Below, in pieces: positions 45,294 through 53,504 of a stretch of 64,000 nt of DNA. The stretch comes from Candidatus Dechloromonas phosphorivorans. Its GTDB lineage: Bacteria > Pseudomonadota > Gammaproteobacteria > Burkholderiales > Rhodocyclaceae. The stretch is taken from contig JADKBR010000001.1 of assembly GCA_016714975.1 (NCBI GenBank), forward strand, positions 620,001 through 684,000, written 5' to 3'. Position numbers and translations under genes: made by a program. A model generated the notes under the pieces. It searched no databases. It was given only the letters and a program-made list of their open reading frames with translations, and was not told the origin of the DNA. Positions within the stretch are counted from its first letter, which is position 1. The number at the start of each line of letters is the position of its first letter.

Positions 45294-45737
45294 TCAGGAC
45301 TTGTCGACCGTAAAGTACTGGTAAGCCAACTGCATCGACTCGACAGCAATTGCATTGTTGTTTGCATTGAGGTCGCTGACTGCCCACTTGGTTGGCCAGG
45401 CACCAACCACATGCCAAGTCATCAGCGGCTCGTGCGCGTCGTTGAGCAGCTTGATATCGATGCTCATCGGCTCGATCTGGTAATCGACGATGCATTTCTT
45501 GACCCAGTTCCATACCCCCGAGCCTTTCAGCAAGCCACGCTTCAACACCAGCTCCGGATATTTCGCCCGGGTCGGGTATTTCTGCACAAAGCGGTTTTCG
45601 CCCCCCTCGGCGACATCCTCGCTGGCCATCTCGACCGACAAGCCGCCAACTTCAATAAAGCGCGTGTCGGCCGTATCGGACAGGCCGATGAACTCAACGA
45701 GAAAGTGAAAACCGACCGGCGGGTAGTATTGGGCCAT
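45294..45737 (-). CDS. Inner tube protein 2 (gp19 family, Afp1/5-like)
   Basis: A 147-residue T4 gp19-like tube protein. It begins MAQYYPPVGFHFLVEFIGLS and contains FIEVGGLSVEMASEDVAEGG, LVLKRGLLKGSGVWNWVKKC, and the strand block AIAVESMQLAYQYF. The extra loop relative to the neighbouring tube gene (FVQKYPTRAKYP) suggests it is the adaptor ring near the baseplate, as Afp5 is. It follows tube protein 1 by six bases. Confidence 0.93.
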   Translation of the reverse strand: MAQYYPPVGFHFLVEFIGLSDTADTRFIEVGGLSVEMASEDVAEGGENRFVQKYPTRAKYPELVLKRGLLKGSGVWNWVKKCIVDYQIEPMSIDIKLLNDAHEPLMTWHVVGAWPTKWAVSDLNANNNAIAVESMQLAYQYFTVDKS

Positions 45738-45743
45738 GGCCGA

Positions 45744-46178
45744 TTAGTCGTTCTGCACCTCAAGGCCTTCATGCGCGATTTCGATGGACTCGATCGCCAC
45801 TTCATTGCCCGACGCCTTGAGCTGCGGCCCTTCAACCTTGACCGGGAAGGCGTTATGCACCTTCCAGACCATCACTGGCTCGTGTTTTTCGTTGAGCAGG
45901 CTGATCGTCAGGTCGCGGCGCTCGACGGTATTGAGCTTGATACTCGACAGCCATTTGAAGAAGTCGTTATCGCTCTTGATTACGCCGCGCTTGAGGGTGA
46001 TGTTGCTGAACTTGCGCAGTCCCGGCATCTTGATCGACGAGTACTCGGGGAAATGACCGTCACGGTACTCGATGACCTGATTTTCCTGGGTCAGTCCGGT
46101 GACTTCCGAAAATCCGATGCGGGTACCGCCCCATTCCACGCGGAAATGAAAGACGGGCAGGGGGTATTGTGCAGGCAT
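45744..46178 (-). CDS. Inner tube protein 1 (gp19 family, Afp1-like)
   Basis: A 144-residue gp19/Hcp-like tube protein starting MPAQYPLPVFHFRVEWGGTR, with FSEVTGLTQENQVIEYRDGH, NITLKRGVIKSDNDFFKWLS, and the C-terminal EVAIESIEIAHEGLEV strand. It resembles Afp1, the major tube subunit that stacks inside the sheath. It is placed directly after the sheath gene (31-base gap). Confidence 0.94.
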   Translation of the reverse strand: MPAQYPLPVFHFRVEWGGTRIGFSEVTGLTQENQVIEYRDGHFPEYSSIKMPGLRKFSNITLKRGVIKSDNDFFKWLSSIKLNTVERRDLTISLLNEKHEPVMVWKVHNAFPVKVEGPQLKASGNEVAIESIEIAHEGLEVQND

Positions 46179-46209
46179 GATGTGTTTCCTCTCGCGTTAG
46201 GTTGAGCGG

Positions 46210-48177
46210 TCAGCTGGTCTGCAGCTTGTGGGAGAACTTGAGAATGATGAACTCGGCAGGCCGGACCACCGCCATGCCGATCTCGACATTCATCCGCCCT
46301 TCCAGAATATCCTGCGCGCTCATCGTCACGCCCAGGCCGCAGCGGACAAAGAAGGCATCCTTGGTCGTCGCACCGGCTAGCGCGCCTTCGCGCCATTTCT
46401 GTGTCAGGTAGTTCTCGATCATGCCGCGCACCTTGACCCAGGTATTGGCATCGTTCGGCTCGAACACCGCCCAGTAAGTCGACTTCTTGATCGATTCCTC
46501 GACCATGTTGAAGAAGCGGCGCACCGAGATATACCGCCACTCGTTGTCATTGCCGGCCAGCGTTCGCGCGCCCCAGACGAGGGTACCCTTGCCCGAGAAG
46601 GCGCGGATCGCATTGATCGACTTGCCGGCGGTGCTATCGACATTCAGGGCATCGGTTTCGCTGCCACTGAAGGTCGCCGTCGGCGCAATGACGCTGTTCA
46701 GGCTGACATTGGCCGGCGCCTTCCAGACCCCGCGCTGGTTGTCGACCAGCGAGTAGATTCCAGCGATGACGCCACTTGGCGGGCAGGTAGTCAGCGTGCC
46801 ATTGATGCCATTGACGATGTTGCGGAATGGCGCAAAGCTGCTGTACAGCGCCTGTTCGTAGACCACCGGGTAGTTGTTGATGGCCGAAACGATGGACTCA
46901 ATGCCGCCGCTGATCGCCGAAAACGCCTTAACCAGCCCGGGCATCGCGGCATTGACTTGATCGGCCTCGGTGATCGCGCCGCCGGCCGCCGGAATCACCG
47001 TGCTTGCCCCAGCCGGCGCCGCCGAGAAGGTGGTCCCCCAGCCGGCATTTGCCGGGTCCGGATCGGCACTCCAGATCACCGCGCCGTAGGCGGCGATATC
47101 GGCCGCCGCCTCGATTTCGAGCAGGATCAGCTCCTTGAAGGCGGGTACCAGCGAGCCGGCGATGGTCGTTTCGATGTCACCCTTGCGGCCGGGCGAGCCG
47201 ATAAGATCCGGATTGGTCAGTGGCGTGCCGTTGGTCAGTCCGTCGACCAGATCGGCCAGGCCGTATAGCTGGGTGAAGACCAGTTTCAGGTTGGCAGCGC
47301 TCGGCGTGGCCTTGGCTTGACCATAGGTCACCGCGAAATGATTGGCCAGCGTCACATCGCCCGCAGCAAAGGCGGTGATTCGTGCCTTCAGCATCGCCGC
47401 ATCGGTGGTGATCGCCTTGATCTTGTTGATCAGGTCGAGGTTGTCCTTGTCGGTCGCCAGGGCTTCGAGGCTCAGTCCGGTGGCCGCGCCCTTTTTGATC
47501 TTGCCCTGGATGTGGGCGAAGCCAAAAGTCTTCTTGTAGGCCAGTTTCAGCCAGGGCGTGTAGGCAGCGCCGTATTTCAGGCTATTGATGCCAATCTTGT
47601 CGCGGAAACCTGCCCCCAGCGGATCAGCAAGCTGAGTATCAAGCACCGCGACACGGTCGCCGAGCTTGCCGCACTGGGCGAGCATTTTCTGCTGCACGGC
47701 AGCCAGGGCGTCGGCCGAAGTCAGCGCTGCGGCATCCGGGGCGAGCAGGATGGTCGGCTCATCGAAAGCCGCCACGGCCTCGACACCGGCAACCAGTTCG
47801 CTGCTGTCGATGAAGGGTGCGGCGCTCTTGAAAGCGCCGACCGAGACAATGTAGCAGTCGCCGCCGCCGTTGTCGTAGAACAGGCGCATGCTGTCGTAGA
47901 GATAATAGGCATTCGAGATGCTGCTCGACACGAAATTGCCGGCATCATCGATGGCCACTTCGGCAATATTTAGCGCCGGCCCCTTGCCATAGTAAGTCTC
48001 GTATTCGAGCAGCGACTTGATGCGGCGCGGCTTGTTGAGCAGATCGCCGGGCGCGATTTCGCGCAGCGTTTCGGTATAGCCGACAAAGGCGGGAATGGCG
48101 GTTTCGACCTCGGCAACCGAAGGCGGAAAGACCGATATTTCCTCAACGTAGACATCCGGTGTTTTATAGGTTGGCAT
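46210..48177 (-). CDS. Contractile tail sheath protein (Afp2-4 / phage sheath FI-like)
   Basis: A 655-residue sheath subunit, longer than many eCIS sheaths. The N-terminal handshake strand reads MPTYKTPDVYVEEISVFPPS, followed by VETAIPAFVGYTETLREIAP. The conserved C-terminal domain includes RAFSGKGTLVWGARTLAGND, WRYISVRRFFNMVEESIKKS, NYLTQKWREGALAGATTKDA, FFVRCG and VEIGMAVVRPAEFIILKFSH. The extra length is in the middle (about residues 200-460), likely a surface-exposed insertion. Only one sheath gene is present. AAGGGGG precedes the ATG. Confidence 0.96.
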   Translation of the reverse strand: MPTYKTPDVYVEEISVFPPSVAEVETAIPAFVGYTETLREIAPGDLLNKPRRIKSLLEYETYYGKGPALNIAEVAIDDAGNFVSSSISNAYYLYDSMRLFYDNGGGDCYIVSVGAFKSAAPFIDSSELVAGVEAVAAFDEPTILLAPDAAALTSADALAAVQQKMLAQCGKLGDRVAVLDTQLADPLGAGFRDKIGINSLKYGAAYTPWLKLAYKKTFGFAHIQGKIKKGAATGLSLEALATDKDNLDLINKIKAITTDAAMLKARITAFAAGDVTLANHFAVTYGQAKATPSAANLKLVFTQLYGLADLVDGLTNGTPLTNPDLIGSPGRKGDIETTIAGSLVPAFKELILLEIEAAADIAAYGAVIWSADPDPANAGWGTTFSAAPAGASTVIPAAGGAITEADQVNAAMPGLVKAFSAISGGIESIVSAINNYPVVYEQALYSSFAPFRNIVNGINGTLTTCPPSGVIAGIYSLVDNQRGVWKAPANVSLNSVIAPTATFSGSETDALNVDSTAGKSINAIRAFSGKGTLVWGARTLAGNDNEWRYISVRRFFNMVEESIKKSTYWAVFEPNDANTWVKVRGMIENYLTQKWREGALAGATTKDAFFVRCGLGVTMSAQDILEGRMNVEIGMAVVRPAEFIILKFSHKLQTS

Positions 48178-48191
48178 GGGTGAACCCCCTT

Positions 48192-49190
48192 CTAGGATTT
48201 GGCGAGGTGGACGATGAAACGCGCCTGCGCCCGGTCGGAACCGGCCTGGGGCAGATGCTGGACAAGAACTTCATTGTTGCTGCGCAGTTGCAGCTTGCGA
48301 TAACCACCAGCCCGGCGGTCCAGTTCGTCTTGCGACTGGAAGAGCACGACACGCGTCGAGGCATCGCCGAGGACTTCCGGCGGAAGGTCGTCAGCGGCAA
48401 ATTGGTTGCGACCAATAGTGTCGAAGATCACTGCCGGCCGCCCCTGTTCCGCGGCTCCGGCATCGTTGACGTTGAGATTTCCGAATTCGTTGACCCCGTA
48501 ATTGCGGGCGACCACGTAATACTTGACGCGCTCGCGGCGGGCTTTCAGGCTGACTGAGAGCAGCGGTGGATTGGTGTAAAAGCCCGCATCAATGGTCACC
48601 GCCGCCACGCCCCACAGTCCCTGCCCGGCCAATTCAGGATGGACCAGCCAGTGCGAGACGCTCAGCGGGCCACCGGCGTCTTCGGTCAGCGTATAGAGGC
48701 CGACCGGCCAGTCGCGGCTCACGAAAGTGGCATCATCTTGACCAGAAATCAAGGTTTGTTGCGCCACCTGCTGTCCCAAAAGAGCCCATTTGAGACTCGC
48801 TGGGCGTTCGGCGAGCGCGGGCGCGATCCGCTGACTCGGCCTGGCAATGCGCGCTGCCAGCGGCGGGTCGAAAGCCCTCGGCTGCCCATCATTGACGTAG
48901 ATCGGCACGTACCCGTCCGGCACCGCGGGTTCGGTGAAATTGGCAAAGTAGGGATTGGGAACGCGCAAGCCGATCAGCAGGGTCGTCCCCGGAACCTGGC
49001 GCAGCGCATTGCCCTCGTCGTCCGCTTCATACAGGACGACCAGCCGCCGGTCGCGGGTCCGCACCAGCAGGCGCCCCGCAGCCAGCGCCGGACTGCCATT
49101 CGGCACCACGAACTCGAAGTCCGGGCATGGCCCACCGTGATACGTGTGGTTAACTTCGACTTCACAGAGGATGCGGAAATGAATGCTCAT
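48192..49190 (-). CDS. Unknown 332-residue eCIS-locus protein
   Basis: I do not recognise the family. No signal peptide or membrane helix is seen. It starts MSIHFRILCEVEVNHTYHGG, contains beta-rich stretches (GRLLVRTRDRRLVVLYEADD, KYYVVARNYGVNEFGNLNVN), and ends QARFIVHLAKS. Its start overlaps the DUF4255 gene stop (ATGA), and the sheath follows after 14 bases, so it is a true operon member made with the particle. Similar hypothetical genes near the cap gene occur in other eCIS loci; I cannot name a function. Confidence 0.82.
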   Translation of the reverse strand: MSIHFRILCEVEVNHTYHGGPCPDFEFVVPNGSPALAAGRLLVRTRDRRLVVLYEADDEGNALRQVPGTTLLIGLRVPNPYFANFTEPAVPDGYVPIYVNDGQPRAFDPPLAARIARPSQRIAPALAERPASLKWALLGQQVAQQTLISGQDDATFVSRDWPVGLYTLTEDAGGPLSVSHWLVHPELAGQGLWGVAAVTIDAGFYTNPPLLSVSLKARRERVKYYVVARNYGVNEFGNLNVNDAGAAEQGRPAVIFDTIGRNQFAADDLPPEVLGDASTRVVLFQSQDELDRRAGGYRKLQLRSNNEVLVQHLPQAGSDRAQARFIVHLAKS

Positions 49191-49759
49191 CGGTCGTGCA
49201 GGTCAATGCCGATATCAGTAATCGGCTCACCGAAACGGAAGGGCTCCTGATCCTGTATGGTCACCAGCCGTGCCCGATAGAGCACCGAGGGCTGGTACTT
49301 GGCACCCATCGCGGCCCACAGCTGGTTGAGCGTTTCCGGCCCGACACTGTATAACTCCATGATGATCTTGCCGATCCGCGCATCCAGCGACGGATATTCC
49401 TCGGCGGCAAAGGCGGGAAAAGCCTGGAAAAAAGTCAGCACGTTCGACAGCGCCTTGAGCGTCATGTCGTAATTGGCCATGCGCGCGGCGAAAAGCAGCG
49501 TCAGGTTGAGACGGAGCTCGGGCTGCAGGGTCAGTTCCCGGCCGTTGACCGTGACGCGGGCGGGCACCTGCTCGCGCATGACGCGCTCCTCCTCAATATT
49601 GACGATGCTGAGCCCAACTGTGCCGGAAGCGATCGCCAACTTGCCGGAATCGTCCACCAGTCCGCCCGCCACCACCTTGCCGAGCGCCATTGAGCCCGTG
49701 CGCCGCACCAGGTAGGTATTGAACTGCTCTGCCAGGAAGCCAACCGCGACATCGAGCAT
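49187..49759 (-). CDS. DUF4255 protein, tube terminator/cap (Afp16-like)
   Basis: A 190-residue protein starting MLDVAVGFLAEQFNTYLVRR, with NIEEERVMREQVPARVTVNG, LRLNLTLLFAARMANYDMTL, NQLWAAMGAKYQPSVLYRAR, and a C-terminal VTIQDQEPF. This is the DUF4255/Pvc16 N-terminal family, which ends the tube and sheath polymer at the distal cap. It is the first gene of the operon; the ATG at 49759 has a GAGA site upstream. Confidence 0.92.
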   Translation of the reverse strand: MLDVAVGFLAEQFNTYLVRRTGSMALGKVVAGGLVDDSGKLAIASGTVGLSIVNIEEERVMREQVPARVTVNGRELTLQPELRLNLTLLFAARMANYDMTLKALSNVLTFFQAFPAFAAEEYPSLDARIGKIIMELYSVGPETLNQLWAAMGAKYQPSVLYRARLVTIQDQEPFRFGEPITDIGIDLHDR

Positions 49760-49976
49760 CGATTTCTCTCACTGGAAAGTCTAGGGTCAACAGGGCTGAA
49801 GCGAGAATCCGGAAACGCCTTTTCGAAAGAAGGCAATTCATTAAATCACACTAGCGCAAATGTTCGAGCAATATTGTCAGGCCGCCCAATTTCTCCATCT
49901 GTCATTTTCAGAGCTGCTTGAAAAGAGCTGTTTTTGACCGTCGACCGCAACAGCCGCCCACTGGCCGGGTGGTTTT
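49760..49976. promoter_or_regulatory. Probable promoter region of the eCIS operon
   Basis: This 217-base gap between gap and the DUF4255 gene is the only upstream spacer for the 22-kb operon. It is AT-rich around 49840-49930. On the minus strand TTGCTC and TGATTT/TTTAAT, 17-20 bases apart, are a weak -35/-10 candidate near 49875-49845. No operator palindrome stands out. Confidence 0.35.
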
Positions 49977-50981
49977 TCAGCGGGCGATATGCTGCACCAG
50001 ACGTAGCATGTTGCAGGTGTAGCCGTATTCGTTGTCATACCAGGCAACAACCTTGACGAAGGTCGGATCGAGGGCGATGCCCGCCCCGGCGTCGAACACC
50101 GACGGAGTGGACTCCCCGCGAAAGTCCGTCGACACCACCTTCTCGTCGGTGTAGCCGAGCACGCCTTTGAGCGCCCCCACGCTGGCGTCCTTCATGGCCC
50201 GGCAAATTTCCTCATAGGAAGCTGGCTTTTCCAACTCCACGGTCAAGTCGACCACGGAGACATCAGATGTCGGCACGCGAAAGGCCATTCCCGTCAGCTT
50301 CCTGTCAAGCTCCGGAATCACCTTTCCCACCGCCTTGGCCGCTCCGGTTGAAGACGGGATGATGTTTTCCAGAATCCCGCGTCCACCACGCCAATCCTTG
50401 CTGGAAGGGCCATCCACCGATTTTTGAGTAGCCGTCGCAGCATGCACCGTACTCATCAGGCCACGCTTGATGCCGAACTTGTCGTGCAGCACCTTGGCCA
50501 CGGGCGCCAGACAATTGGTGGTGCAGGATGCCCCGGAGACAATGGCCTCGCCGGCATATTTCTGATGATTGACCCCATAGACGAACATCGGCGTTTCGTC
50601 CTTGCCCGGCGCCGACTGAACGACCTTTTTCGCACCTGCCGCAAGATGCTTGGCGCAGGTTTCCTGTGTCAGAAAGTGCCCGGTCGACTCGATGATGATA
50701 TCGGCGCCGACTTCGCCCCAGTTCAGCTCAGTCGCATCCTTGACCGCACTAAGGCGAATCCGGCGGCCATTGAGGATCAGATGGTTGCCATCGACGCCGA
50801 TATCACCGTCGAAATGGCCATGCACTGAATCGAACTTGAGCATGTAAGCCAGGTACTCCGGCTCCAGCAGGTCGTTGATCCCGACGACTTCGATGTCCGC
50901 AAACTCCGCTTCCTTGGCGATGGCGCGAAATACCATCCGTCCGATACGGCCGAAGCCGTTAATTCCTACCTGTAATGCCAT
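49977..50981 (-). CDS. gap: Glyceraldehyde-3-phosphate dehydrogenase, type I
   Basis: A 334-residue glycolytic enzyme. The NAD-binding motif is INGFGRIGRMVFRAI, the active-site Cys lies in SGASCTTNCLAPVAKVL, and the substrate motif is NIIPSSTGAAKAVGKVIPEL. The C-terminus has WYDNEYGYTCNMLRLVQHI. The ATG at 50981 is preceded by AGGAGA; ten upstream in-frame codons are not used. It stands alone between the eCIS operon and the divergent DUF3422 gene. Confidence 0.97.
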   Translation of the reverse strand: MALQVGINGFGRIGRMVFRAIAKEAEFADIEVVGINDLLEPEYLAYMLKFDSVHGHFDGDIGVDGNHLILNGRRIRLSAVKDATELNWGEVGADIIIESTGHFLTQETCAKHLAAGAKKVVQSAPGKDETPMFVYGVNHQKYAGEAIVSGASCTTNCLAPVAKVLHDKFGIKRGLMSTVHAATATQKSVDGPSSKDWRGGRGILENIIPSSTGAAKAVGKVIPELDRKLTGMAFRVPTSDVSVVDLTVELEKPASYEEICRAMKDASVGALKGVLGYTDEKVVSTDFRGESTPSVFDAGAGIALDPTFVKVVAWYDNEYGYTCNMLRLVQHIAR

Positions 50982-51187
50982 GAATCGATCTCCTGTTGCC
51001 ATATTGCGCACAGTCTAGCGTGAGTTCTCGATACACCACAACATTTGTCATTCGCGCTCACTCCAGACGGCAACTCAGCCGCTGTCAGGCATCGCAAACG
51101 GCCATCTCGCGCTCGATGGGCTACAATCAGTTGGCCCGCGTTAAAGTAAAATCACTGTCCGGACGCGCCCTGATCAACCCTCGTCTG

Positions 51188-52489
51188 ATGATGATTGCCG
51201 ACCTCGAAGAGCACCCGCTCCGCCAGCGCCTCAACAACGAATTCCATGCCCGCCCGCCGATTCCCCTGCTCGGCGCGACGCTCGTTTCACATCTGGTGTT
51301 CAAGCACAGCGCGACCGCCGCCGAGGCCGCCCGCGACAACCTGACACGGCTCACCCGGGCGCAGAACTGCAACGCGATCGAGAGTTCCGATTCGCACATG
51401 ATGCTGGATACCGACAGCTTCCGCATGCGCTGGGAATTGCACACCGAGTTTTCCAGCTACACCTTCTTCCGCCCGCTCAAAGCCGGCGAGCCTCTCGATC
51501 CCGATGCAACCGCCTTTGCCGCGGCGCATCCCGACTGGCTGGGCGGAGTTCCCGGCAAGCTGATGGTCGCAACCCATGTCGAGTTGCGGTCGACCAGCGA
51601 AATCAGCCCGGAATCGGTATTGGCCAGCCTGACCCAGAGTGGCCGGACGATGGTCGCCGCCCGGGTGGCCGACGAGGCGGCCTGGATCTTCACCGACTTC
51701 AAGATCGCCGACGGCTTCTCGCGTTTTCTTGTGCTCGATGAAAGGATGACCCAGCGCCAGGCGGGGCGAACCGTCCAGCGCCTGGTCGAGATCGAGACCT
51801 ACCGCATGATGGCGCTGCTCGGCCTGCCGGTGGCAAAAGAGATCAGCCGCTGGTTGTACCGGAGCGAGAAGCAACTCGCTGCGCTGATGGACCAGATCGT
51901 CCAGGCGCAGACGACCGAGGACGAACGCAAGGCACTGTCCACGCTGTCGGCGCTGGCGGCACAAGTCGAACACTCGATCGCGCGCACGACCTTCCGCTTC
52001 GGCGCGTCGCGGGCCTATCACGGCCTGGTCATGCAGCGCATCGAGGAACTGCGCGAATCCCGCATTTCCGGCCTGCCAACCTTCTACGAATTCATGCAGC
52101 GCCGTCTGTTGCCAGCGATGAATACCTGCGCGGCGATCAGCAGCCGCCAGGAAGAACTGTCCGCGCGCGTCGCCCGCAACAGCCAGTTGCTGCGTACTCG
52201 CGTCGACATCGAACTCGAGCGCCAGAATCAGGAGTTGCTCGCCCAGATGAACAAGCGCGCGCACCTGCAACTGCGCCTGCAGGAAACGGTCGAAGGCCTT
52301 TCGGTCGTCGTCCTGACCTACTACGGCTCGCAACTGGTGCAGTATCTCGCCAAGGGAACCAAGGATCTGCACCATTTGTCTACGGACGTCGTCACGGCCA
52401 TTTCGATTCCGCTCATCGCCTGCCTGGTTTTTTTGGCTAGCCGCCGCCTGCGCCGGAAGCTCGCCAGCGAAGAAGGCGCGGCGCGTTAA
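51188..52489 (+). CDS. DUF3422 family membrane protein
   Basis: A 433-residue protein of the DUF3422 family, whose function is unknown. It opens with MMIADLEEHPLRQRLNNEFH and ARPPIPLLG, has the conserved HTEFSSYTFFRP block, long helices with coiled-coil character (about 260-390), and two C-terminal membrane helices (GLSVVVLTYYGSQLVQYLAK, IPLIACLVFLASRR). The start is uncertain: ATG at 51188 or 51191 fits the conserved core, but the frame is open upstream to 50996 and no strong ribosome site marks any of these. Followed directly by purC. Confidence 0.88.
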   Translation: MMIADLEEHPLRQRLNNEFHARPPIPLLGATLVSHLVFKHSATAAEAARDNLTRLTRAQNCNAIESSDSHMMLDTDSFRMRWELHTEFSSYTFFRPLKAGEPLDPDATAFAAAHPDWLGGVPGKLMVATHVELRSTSEISPESVLASLTQSGRTMVAARVADEAAWIFTDFKIADGFSRFLVLDERMTQRQAGRTVQRLVEIETYRMMALLGLPVAKEISRWLYRSEKQLAALMDQIVQAQTTEDERKALSTLSALAAQVEHSIARTTFRFGASRAYHGLVMQRIEELRESRISGLPTFYEFMQRRLLPAMNTCAAISSRQEELSARVARNSQLLRTRVDIELERQNQELLAQMNKRAHLQLRLQETVEGLSVVVLTYYGSQLVQYLAKGTKDLHHLSTDVVTAISIPLIACLVFLASRRLRRKLASEEGAAR

Positions 52490-52491
52490 TC

Positions 52492-52497
52492 TATAAT
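52492..52497 (+). promoter_or_regulatory. Perfect -10 box (TATAAT) ahead of purC
   Basis: TATAAT lies at 52492-52497, two bases after the DUF3422 stop codon. No good -35 is visible 17 bases upstream (GAAGAA). If used, transcription would start near 52504, downstream of the GTG at 52499, which favours the TTG at 52526 as the purC start. Confidence 0.5.
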
Positions 52498-52525
52498 TGT
52501 GTTTCTTGCTTTCGGGAACAGCACC

Positions 52526-53458
52526 TTGCCCGCAACTCTTTTCCAGTCATCCATTACCAGCTTGCCATTGCTCTCGCGGGGCAAGGTCCGCGACATTTAC
52601 GCGATCGACGCCGACAAACTGCTGATTATCACCAGCGACCGACTGTCGGCCTTCGACGTCGTCCTGCCCGACCCGATTCCGCGCAAGGGCGAGGTGCTGA
52701 CTGCCGTCGCCGATTTCTGGTTCGAGAAGCTCGGCCACATCGTACCCAACCAGTTGACGGGGATCGATCCGGAATCGGTCGTCGCCGCGAGCGAGTGCGA
52801 GCAGGTGCGCGGCCGTTCCGTCGTCGCCCGGCGTCTGCGGCCGCTACCGATCGAAGCTGTCGTGCGCGGCTACGTGATCGGCAGCGGCTGGAACGACTAC
52901 CGGGCGACCGGCGGCATCTGCGGCATCGCGCTACCGCCCGGACTCAAGATGGCGGCCCGATTGCCAGCGCCGATCTTCACGCCGGCCACCAAGGCGGCGG
53001 TCGGCGACCACGACGAAAACGTCTCTTTCGAGCAGGCCCAGGCCAACTGCCAGGCCGCGCTGGCCGAAGCCCTCGCAGGCACCGGAAAGAACGGCGCCGA
53101 CCTGTGCGCGGAAGCTCGCGACGCCGCCATCCGCTTGTACGAGGAAGCGTCGGCCTATGCCGCGACGCGCGGGATCATCATCGCCGACACCAAGTTCGAA
53201 TTCGGCATCGACAACACCGGCACGCTGCACCTGATCGACGAGGCGCTGACCCCGGACTCCTCGCGCTTCTGGCCGGCTGACCAGTACCAGGAAGGCCGCA
53301 ACCCGCCGTCCTACGACAAGCAGTATGTCCGCGACTATCTGGAAACGCTCGACTGGGGCAAGAAGGCGCCCGGCCCGAAGCTGCCTGCCGACGTCATCGC
53401 CAGGACCAGCGCCAAGTACATCGAGGCATACGAGCGACTGACCGGCCTCAGCTTGTAG
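52526..53458 (+). CDS. purC: Phosphoribosylaminoimidazole-succinocarboxamide synthase
   Basis: A 310-residue enzyme that joins aspartate to CAIR in purine synthesis. The N-terminal SLPLLSRGKVRDIYAIDADK is the SAICAR-synthase signature, followed by ITSDRLSAFDVVLPDPIPRK, the EAVVRGYVIGSGWNDY loop, and DTKFEFGID. TTG at 52526 is preferred because it begins right before the conserved TLFQSSITSLPLL and lies after a TATAAT box; GTG at 52499 would make it nine residues longer. Confidence 0.95.
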   Translation: MPATLFQSSITSLPLLSRGKVRDIYAIDADKLLIITSDRLSAFDVVLPDPIPRKGEVLTAVADFWFEKLGHIVPNQLTGIDPESVVAASECEQVRGRSVVARRLRPLPIEAVVRGYVIGSGWNDYRATGGICGIALPPGLKMAARLPAPIFTPATKAAVGDHDENVSFEQAQANCQAALAEALAGTGKNGADLCAEARDAAIRLYEEASAYAATRGIIIADTKFEFGIDNTGTLHLIDEALTPDSSRFWPADQYQEGRNPPSYDKQYVRDYLETLDWGKKAPGPKLPADVIARTSAKYIEAYERLTGLSL

Positions 53459-53504
53459 GCCGTTTTCGCGAACCTGACCCGCTTGGCGCGGTCGGAGCAA
53501 GACA

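Noticed and set aside
27582..49759. Prophage or type VI secretion system
   Set aside because: No capsid, portal, terminase, holin/lysin or integrase is present, and there are no TssB/TssC pair, TssJLM or ClpV genes. DUF4255, DUF4157, CIS tape measure and Afp15-type ATPase are eCIS hallmarks.
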